DNA of 64,000 bases. It comes from Porodaedalea pini. Lineage: Eukaryota; Basidiomycota; Agaricomycetes; Hymenochaetales; Hymenochaetaceae. Positions 12,338 to 23,114 of the stretch are shown in pieces. Position 1 is the first letter of the stretch; every line of letters begins with the position of its first letter. The notes under the pieces were generated by a model. It was not told where the DNA came from. It searched no databases and worked only from the letters and a program-made list of their open reading frames with translations. The position numbers and the translations under genes were made by a program. The DNA lies in NCBI GenBank assembly GCA_002794775.1, contig NBAY01000028.1, forward strand, positions 372,001-436,000, in the 5' to 3' direction.

Positions 12338-14970
12338 ATGGCGGCACCCCTTTATACAACTGCTTCTGGGCTGCTTTTCCATGCGGGAAAGATTCTCGTC
12401 CTCACTGTCGGTCTCCCCGCTCGCGGCAAAACGCACATTTCACGAGCACTCGAACGCTACTTGCGCTGGCTTGGTGTACGGACGCTCGTTGTATCACTCG
12501 GAGACTACCGCCGTAAAACTCTGGGAGGTGCTCAGCAGATGCCAAAAGACTACTTTACGTTAGGTGCGCATACATGTTGCCTGGTCCTTTCATCTTAATG
12601 CTCATCGCGCACGATCTTAATACTCGGGACAATACAAGAAGGCGAAAAGAGCGAAGAAACGAAAAAGCTACGAGCGAGCGTTGCAGAGGGATGTGAACAA
12701 CAAATTTGGCGCTTTTTCGAGCATGGAAATGGCCAAGTTGTAATCTACGACGCGAACAATGGCACACGGGCTGCGCGCCAAGCACTTGCGGAGAAGTTTG
12801 ACAAGAAGGGAATACATGTCATATTTCTCGGTGCGTATTAATTATGACTACTTCTGAGCTGATGACATACCAGCGTACCGGTAGAGAGCATTTGCGACAA
12901 TGAGGAGATCATCGAAGCGAATATCCGCAGCGTCAAGATCTCTTCTCCCGATGTATGTATCCTCTCCATAAGCATGTGGTGAAACTAATTCTTTCTTCGA
13001 CAGTACAAAGGCTGGGATCCTGAGCGTGCTGTCGAGGACTACTATAGACGTATACGTGACCACGAGCGGTATTATGAACCTGTCGAGGAAACCAATTGGC
13101 CGTTCATTCGGATATTTAACGTACGCCGTTATATGCATAAGGATCTTTCGTATGCTTTCGGACATCTAAAAACGTGAGCTGTGTAGGTGGGCGACAAAAT
13201 CGAGGTTAATGTGAGTTTCCAAATGCTTACGATCCGTATGAGTTGAATCAACCCCCTCCCCCTTCTCTTCCTAGAACATCAAAGGCTATCTGCAGGTGAG
13301 CAATGAGCTGTGAATCTCTCGGAAGAGCAATTTCTAACTTAGATCAAATGCAGTCGCGTATTATTTTCTTCCTTATGAACATCCATAACAAATTTCGCAC
13401 AATTTATTTTGCACGCGTATGTCTAAATATCTGCCGTGAAGAATCGGTCCTCTAACAGCATCTATAGTCTGGCCAGTCACTCATCGAGCACTCATATAAA
13501 GCCGATTCAGACCTGTCGCCAGCAGGGTGGGAGTATGCAACTCGTCTGAAGGACTTCGTTCTTGAGCGCCGTGCGAAAGCGGTCGAGGCACGGGGACTTG
13601 ATCCAGCTGAAAGAAAGCTTGTGGTAAGTAGTACTATCTGCCCCTGAGCTCTAATCCTGATAAATCCTATAACATTTCAGATTTGGACTTCGGCGCGGCG
13701 GCGCGCGCATCACACGGCGTGGCCATTCGTCACTCACGCAGCGACCTACGGACCGTCCGCTGCACCGACACCAAATCTGATGAGCTCCAATCCAGCCTCC
13801 CGCCTTGCGACACCTTTGCTTACCGCGATCACGAATTCCGCCGCGGCGGCGGCGGTTCCCCCGCCACTGACCATGCCTGAGGCAGTGACGATCGAGAATG
13901 CACTGCTCAAGAAAATCGGAAGGGATGGAGCAGTGTCCCCACCACACAAGGCGAGCGGGCTGTCTCCAGCGTCGCCAAACGTTATCACTGTCCCGACGCC
14001 CAATCCAGGAGCAACGCAGAATCCGCTTGCGCCCCCACGGCTGTTCTCTTCTGTGAAGGTCATTGAGAAACAGCAGATGAGCGAGATAAATCCAGGCATA
14101 TGGGATGGCCTGTCACCTGAGCGTGCACAGGCCCTTTATCCCGAAGAGTGGACACGATTCTTGCGTGATCCGTATGCTTTCCGCGCGCCGCGTGCAGAAA
14201 GTTACCACGATCTTTGCGGTGCGTCACGTCACGTCATTCATTCGTAAGGTTTAAGTGCAGCGAGAATCTGATACTCCGTAGTGCGCCTCGAGCCGATTCT
14301 TGTCGAGCTGGAGCGCGAGCAAGAGGACCTGCTCATCATCGGACACGCGTCCGTCATCCGCTGCCTGCTAGCCTACCTTATCGGGCTACCTGCGTCCGAA
14401 ATTCCGGCAATTGAAGTTGCGCGCGGAGATCTTCTCGAGGTGCGCCCCGCAAGCTACGGCGTGCACAGCCAGGCATACCACTTCTGGGATGGGCCTGGAC
14501 GGCGCGGAAGCAGCAACAGCGGTCCTGGAGCCTCGAAGGGCCTCGGGCTTGGTCTGGAAATGGGCGCGGCGAACCCAAAGTCGCGCGCGGGAAGCGCCGG
14601 TGCGAGTGCGAAGGAGAAGGAAAGGGGCAAGCAGCGCGCGGGGAGCGCGGGGAGCTTGAAAGCGGGCACAGAGTGGTGGGCCGCCAGCGAGACTGCGAAC
14701 GCGACCAGCGAGGCCGGGGGATCGACGGTGAGCATGGACGAGGTAGACGAAGGCACTGGCGGCTCCGGGGGCGCGTTCGGCGAGGCGATCGTGAGCGATG
14801 GCGAGAGTGACGGTGGCGATGATAGGGGTGGAGGGGCCTTTAACGACTTTGAATGTGTGGCTGGCGATGACGACGCTGACTCTGACGGTTCGACGAACTT
14901 TTACGAGAATTATGCGGAAGACACGAAGGGGAAGCGTCAGGTCGACGTCGAGTTTTCTCGGGGGATCTAA
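12338..14970 (+). CDS. PFK26: 6-phosphofructo-2-kinase with degenerate fructose-2,6-bisphosphatase domain
   Basis: Makes fructose-2,6-bisphosphate, the activator of glycolytic phosphofructokinase. The N-terminal kinase half has the Walker A loop GLPARGKTHIS, SLGDYRRK, the Walker B-like VVIYDANNGTRAARQ, FLESICD and GWDPERAVEDYYRRI. The C-terminal phosphoglycerate-mutase fold begins FARSGQSLIEHSY, where bifunctional enzymes have RHGE: the phosphohistidine is replaced by Ser. The second active-site His is kept (LIIGHASVIRCLLAYL), as are YPEEW and ESYHDLC. A Ser/Pro/Ala-rich insert of roughly 100 residues interrupts the phosphatase half after WTSARRRAHHTAWPF, and an acidic Ser/Gly tail follows. 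The same His-to-Ser change is known in yeast Pfk26, so a kinase-dominant enzyme is expected. The gene has many introns and includes tiny exons at 13187-13210 and 13275-13295. Confidence 0.9.
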
Positions 14971-17900
14971 TCTCAGCAGCTCCTTCCTTCCTGGTGCTTA
15001 TAACGTAGTGTAACGTCTTGCCTCATCGGCCGAGGGGCGGATGTCCGGTGCTGTATTACGACGTTTCGAAAAAGAATTAGAAATATCCGTATCAGAAGTT
15101 TGTAACCTGTATAAATAGAAATACATTAATTAACTATCTGTAGCATGTGTTTGCTGAATCAATCGAATAGTAGATTCAAGTATCTACTTGACGGAAGAAG
15201 TCCCACCAATGTAAAGGGGTCCTAGCTTTTCGACATTAATATTCATATTCAGATGTCCTTTGCAGTAAATCCATTGAGACGCGTTTGGCGCGTCGAGATC
15301 ACGTGCAAGTGTTATTTATAAAATGTATTTGCACCCCCCTGGTCCGAGTCAAAACCGTAAATCTTCAAAGCGTGAAAGACGGAGAACCAGGCAAGAGCGG
15401 GAAGGAGTACTAGTACTAGTATTAGTAAAAGAATTTGTTTATTTATTTTCAAAAAAAAAAAAAGAAGAAGAATGTCCAGCTGAAGTAAGTAATAAAGTAT
15501 CGGTCCTTGAAGCTTCAAGCTTTAACTTCAAGCTTAAGGTGCGAGCTGTCCGCAGCCGAATTAGTACCTATGGAAATCACAAGCAGCGCAGTACTAGTAG
15601 TCGTAGTAGTGCTACATAGTGTGATCCCGAACCTTGAGCTTGTAGTACCCCTTTACATCCTCCGACTCCGACTCCGACTTCCGAGGCCACAGTCACCGTC
15701 CTTACACCATCCGCGCGCGGCCGAGTAGTGGTGTATCACTGTATGCGCTTCCCACTGGTTACTGGTCAGTGGTCAGTGGTCGTTCAGAACTTCAGAATCA
15801 GATAGGCGCGTTTCATTTATAGACACGTGCTGACACGCGTCATTAATAATAATAATAATATTTGCTCCGCGACGCCAACTTCCAAGGGTCACGACTCAAG
15901 TCTCAAGAGCTTGCAGCGGTGCTCGCGTCGAGCGTGGAAACTTTTCCCCTCTAGATCTGAGAATATTAACGCAGTGGGTCCCAGCGCGGGGGAAAGGGGC
16001 AATGTTGATGAGGACACCGTGATTGGGAGAAGGCAATCGAGTGAGATTTGCGAGTCAGAACTGAAGTTATCGGCGAGGATGGACTACTGTGTAGTGCATA
16101 GCAATTCACCATTAATACTGATCTACCTCCCTCTTCACCCACACCGCGGTCCAATCTCGACACAATACGTCATAAACACTATCCGAGGCCCGCTGACCCG
16201 TCATAGTCAACCAAATATATATGTTGTGTATCAAGACTACTACTCATCTCAACTGAATTTGAGTCGAAGCAAAGAAAGAAAGAAAAGAAAGAGACCAACC
16301 AGGCGGCTGAGAAAGTCACCCTCGAAGAACGACAAAGCGGCGAAGCAGGGCCCGGGGCAGCAATATTAATATTAATTAAGCCAGAGCGGTAAGAGTGAAA
16401 CCTTGTTCGGATCCCTAAAGGCTTCCTTCGGTCCTTTCCGTACACACCTCCGGCCTTTGGGGGGGGCGGGGACTCGGAGAAGATCGTCGAGACCTGTTCT
16501 GGGAAATAGACTCGGGCGAGAAATATATATTAATAAATTGAATTAAAAAAAATGTTCAATATTTTTTTCCTGTCTGCAGACTCGGACGAGTGCCCATAAC
16601 TCACGAAAGGGCCGGGGGGGGGGGGGGGGGGTTCGAGAGCTTCCCGTAGAACGACGGCCGCTGAGGAGAGGGGCTCAGTCCGTACCTAGCGGCCTGGAGA
16701 TCGATAGCATACATGCGCTGCAGTACTAGTACGGGCTGCAGCGAAATTTCTAAAGAATTTCACCATTTGAAGATAATATTAATCCCCCTCCCTGTATAAT
16801 CGGAAATGCCGCTTCTGCTCACCTTGATTCAGGAGGGCTTATGCACGACCCGGAGCGTCTAGTAGACATAGCTGCCTCGCCACAGACCGTTGGTGAAATA
16901 AACTATGGGAATACTGGTCTGAGGGAAACACTAGGGCTGACTCGGAAGACTGCATGATGATCCCCAGGACTTTCCGTACGATGACGCCTATGGACCCAAG
17001 ATCCGAAGAACAGTCGCTGGCCTCAGAGAGGCTGATGCTCTGAATAAACCACGACTTGTCGCCGGAAGTTTTTTTTTTTCTTTGGAGGAAAAAAAAAATA
17101 AAACGCGTCCACCACTGGCAGCTCGTGTGCCAGCGGCTGGGTACAGCGCATAGAGAAGCCCCGCCAGAGAGCTGCACAAATAACGCTAGATTTAAAATGC
17201 TGCGAATGTCCCCCCCCCCCCCCCGGGTCAAAGTCTTGGGAGACGCAAAGCTACTGGCATGAATCTCGTCGTCAAGGGGGAAACAACCACTGGCAGACAG
17301 AGTAGTAAGTAAGACTCGAACCGGGCTGCGCGGCCGCGGCCGCGCCCTGCGCCGTAACAGCTGTTCGAATCGCACACCGCTACTTATCCGCTCCGAGATG
17401 CAAGGAAAGCCCAGATATCGGTAGCCGTTTCGATTCGCCTGGGTAAGCCGAGATGAACTGGACGCCCGGCCCCGAGTGCTCGAGCGAGCTGAGTCAACGG
17501 CTCGATGTTCAATTGCGTTCCAGTACGTATAGGGCATATTAGCAGGAACGTCACAGTTTGTCTGTAACTGCAGATCTAGACCGTGACTGCCTCGTCTTAA
17601 GAGCGGTTAGGGGCTAGAGACCGCCCGCATGGCATCCATGCGGATGGCCTCCGTTGTTTGTCTGGACTTGGGGTTTGTATCCTTTTTTTTTTTCAAGATT
17701 TCGGGCTGGACAGACTGGATAACTGAATTTCGTTTTATCGACCTGATCTTCGTGGGCGGCGGTCATCAGCACTAGAACTAGTATTAGTATCCGAAGGCAC
17801 GTAGGTGGTCTTTGTCTGAGGGATGAGTCACAGTGGCAGTGGCAGATGCCGGGACTCGGGCCCGAGCAGGAGCTAGGAGCTAGATAAGTCGAGACAAAGA

Positions 17901-20192
17901 CGAGGGGGTGCGCGTCACCGGCCGTCAGAAAGATGTGCGTCATACGAGTTGATCAAGAAGCCCAGATGCATATCACAATCACAATCAAGCTTATAGTTCC
18001 GCATTAGACCAAAGCACCCAGTCAGTTCCGTTAATGTAATAATGAGGCCCAGCCTCTCTAGACTCTAGACTCTAGTCTCTAGTGAGCCAGATCTCGGCGA
18101 TGCGGTCACGGTGTGTCGGCAAAGCTGCTGCTGTAATCGTCGTATGCGGCAGTATATGTCCTCCGAGCCCCGGCATGATAGTAGCACCTGCCTCTTTTTT
18201 TATTAATATCGATTTCAAATTCTCTCCTTTTCGTCCCTCGCTGGATTAATGCGGAAACGAAAAAAGAAATAAAAAAAGGATCTGAGAGATGAAATCTCGA
18301 AGAGCGGCTAGCGCGCGCGCGCGCCGCAATGTCATCGATCCACCGCCCACCGCCACTTACTGGGGGGGAGAGGGCCACCCGCTGGGGACCCACGGCCACC
18401 TACCTAGAACGTCCTTTGTGTCAATCCCGAGTCGCGGCGACGGACTCGGATAAACCGATCATGCCAGTCCAGAATATCGACAAACGTGCCCCCCCGATCC
18501 AAAATTAGCACGCTGGGAACCACGCCAGCACGCCGCCCGGGTTCTGTTCTGTTATGTACACGTATATCTGTTCCCTTTCCGGCTCTTTCGGGAGAACGGG
18601 AAGGGTTATAAATTGCGTGAGTCCGCGAAGCCTGGCAGCTGCCCTGCTCTGCTGCTGCTGTGCAGCTGTTGGCAGAGATGGGGCAGGGCATGAGATTGAT
18701 GTGCGATCAGGCTGTTGGGGCGATGATGATGGAGATGGACAGTCGCCTGTGCGGTTCGTGCATGCTCACGATATGCCACTCCGGGAAGAAGGGAATGGAT
18801 ACAGCCAGCCAGGCGTCGAGATACCCCTGTTTGAGAGCGGAGCGCGAGGTCGTGCACGAGACGATAGCTGAAGAGCTGGCCGAGGAGACGAGTCCGAGTC
18901 GCGAGACGAAATGTTGATATTAATGTCGCGGATGCAAGGTGGTGCAGTGTTACCTCATGCGAGGTAAGACCTGAGTACTTAAGATGCGGCGATAAGCATG
19001 CATGCTGTCTCGCTGCGTCAGATTTCTGGCGCACTATCATTAACCATCCTGCAGGCACCCCTCTATTGACAGTGTTCTGTCGTCGAGTTAGATAGGCGCA
19101 AATGCTGCATGTCGCGCGTCTAATATTAACAGTGCACGCACCGTGATCGGGCTGTGGATGTGGATATGAACTGTATGTATGCGCGCACAAACGCAAACGC
19201 AATCGCCCGAGCTTGATTCTGGAGAAGACGGGCCAGGACTTCTGCGCGTTTACGTGACATGACCTGATCTTCCGTGGAGAACCCACGTTGGACAGGGATA
19301 GGGTCCATACAAAACGCGCCACAACAGCGGGTCGCGGGACACATCCGTGTGCAACCCCTTTTCCCATTCACTCGCTGTGACGACTCGGAGAAGTATATCG
19401 TCGCGAAGGGCTAGAGCTCTGCCTTTTGTTTTCCTCCCGCCCTCGAATCCGAGAACAAAGACGGCATTACAATGATAGAATACTAATCCGGGACTGTGCG
19501 ATAGCCGAGCGTACTAGCATCTTCGACGGCTGACGACCAAATAAGGCAGTCTGATCCAGAGATGGAAATGAATTGAGTCAGACTTCCATTATGCAAAGTC
19601 GCTAGGGGCATAGATACAGCGCTACCGCCCGAGCTTCGTTCGACTCGGAGAGGGGCCCATTAGCGAGGAGATGCTAGGAGATCCTGCGAAGCCTGCCCGC
19701 GACGTTCCACTTGGGGTTCCGATCTGTCGATTGAGTCCAATCGAGCAATCTCTCGACAAGAGAAGGGCGCTGGGCAGCGGAGGCTCTGCAGCTCGAGAGG
19801 CTTCTCGATAAGTAATATAGCAGCACCCTTCACACTCTCTTATGTTATGCGATCGTACATAAAGAAAGACAAATCTAAGCAGCTGGGGATGGACGTGGCT
19901 GGATCTGGAGAGATCTTGGGAAAGTTGTGTGGGAGCCATGGGTCGGAGAGCGGCGCAAGAAGAGAAAGAGGTTGATGGATGGAAGCACGGCGAGCGTCTC
20001 GAAGCAGGCCGAAACAACACAAGAAGTACTAGCTTAGGGTCCGTCTCGTCACTTCTCATATAAAATAACCTTCCGCCTATCACAACGCGTGAGCGTGACT
20101 GTGTTCCTCTGCTTAAACACGCCCAAACACGCGTAAAAGTAGCTGTGGTTCGCCTTCTCCGCCCGTCCATCTTGCTGTCCACTCCAACCACC
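14971..20192. other. 5.2 kb gene-poor region rich in short repeats and homopolymers
   Basis: No convincing coding sequence is present despite many short open frames. The stretch holds homopolymer runs (G18 at 16614-16631, about C14 near 17212), AT-rich words such as ATTAATATT (near 16361, 18201, 18917, 19121), GACTCGGA words (near 16471, 16579, 16939, 18443, 19382, 19642), TACTAGTA-type palindromes (near 15408, 16724), a triplet run TAATAATAATAA near 15843, TCCGACTCCGACTCC near 15660 and CACGTG at 15300 and 15824. It may be a long regulatory region, a decayed insertion, or hold a non-coding transcript; the sequence alone does not decide. Confidence 0.5.
17328..17345. repeat. GC-only perfect 18-bp palindrome
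   Basis: GCGCGGCCGCGGCCGCGC reads the same on both strands and contains two overlapping NotI-type GCGGCCGC words. It stands out in the otherwise AT-richer gene-poor region. No function is evident. Confidence 0.6.
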
Positions 20193-20954
20193 ATGTCCGC
20201 CGCAGTCTTCAACTACACCACCCGTCCACCGCCTATGAAGCGCCGACGCACCGCTACGACTGTCCTCGCCGGCGAATTCGACGCGCGACCGCCGCGCGAC
20301 GTCCTCACAAGCCTGCTCAACGGCGTCGGCCCGTACAAGCTCTTCGAGGGCGACGAGGAGGACAGGAGGGTCAGACGACTGGAGCGGAAGCAGCGCGAGA
20401 AGGAAAGGAGGCGGCTTAGGAAGCAGCAGGCGCGCGCTGAGCAGGCTGAGGGCGCGCGCCGCCAGCCTAGCGCCGGCGTGGGTGCCGGTCCCCCAGGGCC
20501 GTGCGCAGCAGCCGTTGCGCTTGGTAATGGAGAGCCGGCAGTCAACAGCAGCACCTCGTCCTTCTGGCGCACGCGCGGACCCGTTATTCCCGCCACTCGC
20601 TCGGTGTCGCCTACACCGCCACCTGAACTCTCGTCGCCGCCGACCCCGGGTCCGTCCATTTCCTCAACCATGTCCTACGGCTCGTCCAAGCGGCCACACA
20701 CTCCGGAGGATGGTCTTTCGCTCTTCGGCCATATATTCGAGTCGCCGTCGCCCCCTCCGGAGCCTAAGCCGCGCAAGAAGCGTGCGGCAGCCAAGAAGGG
20801 TTGGAAGGGTTGGGTTGAGGGCTCACCGCCTCCGTCGACCAAGTTGATCAACCTCGACGAGGCGCCTGTGATGGTAGAGCGGAGGACGCGCAGTGGGAAG
20901 AACTTCGATGCCATCTCCGAGGGTACGGACACCTGGGTTGACCCAGGTACGTGA
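20193..20954 (+). CDS. Basic, Pro/Ser-rich orphan protein
   Basis: Not recognised. The open frame starting MSAAVFNYTTRPPPMKRRR encodes about 253 residues. It contains a probable nuclear localisation cluster near the N-terminus, a conserved-looking short motif (GVGPYKLFEGDEED), a highly charged helix (RRLERKQREKERRRLRKQQ), a low-complexity middle, a second basic cluster (KPRKKRAAAKKGWKGW) and an acidic end. Codon use is GC-rich like the neighbouring genes, and the frame is open from a good ATG, supporting a real gene. At the 3' end a GTACGT donor (20947) and a TCCTAG acceptor (21008) allow a last exon of eight bases ending in TAA at 21016; unspliced, the stop is at 20954. It sits alone between two gene-poor stretches. 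A nuclear role is inference. Confidence 0.6.
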   Translation: MSAAVFNYTTRPPPMKRRRTATTVLAGEFDARPPRDVLTSLLNGVGPYKLFEGDEEDRRVRRLERKQREKERRRLRKQQARAEQAEGARRQPSAGVGAGPPGPCAAAVALGNGEPAVNSSTSSFWRTRGPVIPATRSVSPTPPPELSSPPTPGPSISSTMSYGSSKRPHTPEDGLSLFGHIFESPSPPPEPKPRKKRAAAKKGWKGWVEGSPPPSTKLINLDEAPVMVERRTRSGKNFDAISEGTDTWVDPGT

Positions 20955-21016
20955 GGCTCACGCCCAGTCTGTCCCTCACGTCCAAAAAATACTGAAACTT
21001 CGTCCTAGACCACTAA

Positions 21017-23114
21017 ACACTACACCGAACTTAACCACCGTGAAACTCGGACGCCAACGCTCGTCTCCATCTCTCTGCGATTTATCTCGAAAAATGTCAA
21101 GGACTATGCCAAATGTCTTGCTATCCCTTTAATCGGCGGTTGTCTTCACCTTCTACGTGCGATCCCCCACTCTCCTCTTCGCGTACTCACCATCTCAGCC
21201 GCTGTCTGTAAAATATCGTGCCGTTCTGGGTTGGGTTTCTATGGCCTTTGTTATCTGCTGTTTAGAAATTACTTTCTTTCCCCTCCTCTGACTTTTCATT
21301 TGCTGTCGTCGTTATCTCGAAGTATACCTTGAATGTCACTTTACTGCCAGACGTTGGTTAAATCGTCATCGTATGCCGTCCATTCTTTGCGCTGATTTGT
21401 TTTTCAGCGAGATGAGCGCCAACAGTGACGCCCGCATGGCGTCAGCGTCTAATGTTATTCAGTTCAACTGAGCCATCTTACGGATCTCAAGAGTCAGAAA
21501 TCCACATCACTAATGGCTAGCGTGCTTCATTCTCCCCCAAGGCGCTGCACTACAACTCCCGTACTTCACCGCACAGTCGGCGTGTTGGATTTCAGCCGCT
21601 GACGGCACACCCGCGAGACCGCGACGCTCCCATAGTCACCGAGTCGGCCCCAATTGGGCGCGTGTGTCACTGTGTGCATGCCAACATCCCCCTACAAGCC
21701 GATCAGATCTGCTGCTGCGCCACTAGTACGACGGCTCCTCGCGCGGGGTCGGATAAGTCATTAAATTAACAATAGGTGGCTCAGCTCAGCTCAGCTAAAT
21801 ATTAATGCATCTGATTTTTCTTCTTTCGTTTTGTTGCGCACAATATCAATATCAATATTAATGTTTTTGGGTGATCGGTTCTCGGTTTGGCGCCCGCGCG
21901 CGGATTAATTCCGAAAACGGAAGCAAACTTTATTTTATAGTACAGTAAAACACGGGTCGTCACGGGCGTGACGCGTTCCCTTGTGATTTCGTGCATTTTT
22001 CACTGGGAGCTCTTTTGACTCTGACTCTGACTCGGACTTCGCAGCTCGTTCTCTTCCACTCTTCTGACTCTGACTCTGACTCTGACTCTGGTTGCGTCCG
22101 TCTGCTTCGCGATCGCAGCAGCAGACTGTGTTACTGGAAACATTCTAGGAAATCGTTTGTTACTAGTTGCGCAGCAACATTAATATTGCGTCAGTTCTCT
22201 TTCTTCTTTTCTTATTTCCGTTTCCGCGCGCCTTTCTTTTTTTTTTTTTTTTTCGCACGGCAAACCAACATATTGTTTTGTTCGCCACAGCTTCATGGCC
22301 CGTCCATACTCGCACTTTGGCTGACTTTGAGTTTTGAGTTCTGAGTTTTGAGGGTGTGTTTCCGCGTCTGATGTGATTGTGAATGTTTAGACGTTTGTCG
22401 AGGGGCGCCTGATTCGTCTCAGTTGGAGGTTTTTTTTTCTTTTTTTTTTGCGTTCAGTTCGTATCTGTGTCTGAGTTCGCCGGTCAGCTCAGAACTCCAG
22501 AAGGCTGATACTGCTGCTACTAGTAGTACTTGAGTCGGATCTTCCATGATAGATAAACTGATTTGAACGAGTCATATCAATATTGCACAGTGCTAGTCGC
22601 CTTCTCCATCATTTCTACTAGCGTCGGCCTCTCAACTCCCTCCAGGCTGCAGCTCGTGTCGACGTCGTCGTCGTCGTCGCGACCTCGACGGATCGAAATC
22701 CCTCTGCATCCGAATTACCGCTTTTGACACTTCCCCCCCCCCCCCCCCTTTTCTTTTTTCCCTTTCTTTCTGAATCTGAAGAGCGGGAAAATCTGAGCCA
22801 AGGTCTGAATCGTTTTCTGTATAGCGTCTCTACAGATCTTCTTCGCGGCTCCGGCTCCTATATCAAACACCCCGCGTCCCTAGCTCTAGCTAGCGCCGGC
22901 TCGGACACCCCCCCCCCCCCTCCCCCCACGGCAGAATTTCCAAAAAAAAAACTCTATATCCTATTCTGGGACAGACAACTCGATCATCCCGCCCGCAACA
23001 AATTGCCGTGTTCCCCCCCCCCTGTGCCCTGTGCCCTGCGGGCGGTGTGCAGCCGTTAGAGAGAGCGCCCAACCTTATCTCGGTCTCGGACTCGGAGGTA
23101 CAACTAAAAGACCG
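21017..23114. other. 2.1 kb gene-poor region with simple repeats
   Basis: No gene is supported. It contains repeated GACTCT units (near 22017-22092), AATATT/ATTAAT words (near 21797, 21850, 22172, 22580), GTCGTC triplets near 22662, a C16 run at 22733-22748 and a T15-class run near 22238. The last few hundred bases, pyrimidine-rich, are the likely promoter and leader of MTG1. It resembles the 15-20 kb stretch in composition. Confidence 0.45.

Noticed and set aside
16839..17537. 232-codon minus-strand frame
   Set aside because: Crosses homopolymer and palindromic sequence, Arg/Ser-rich, no family resemblance.
18606..19367. 253-codon minus-strand frame in the gene-poor region
   Set aside because: No motif, no good start context and mixed composition; chance frame.
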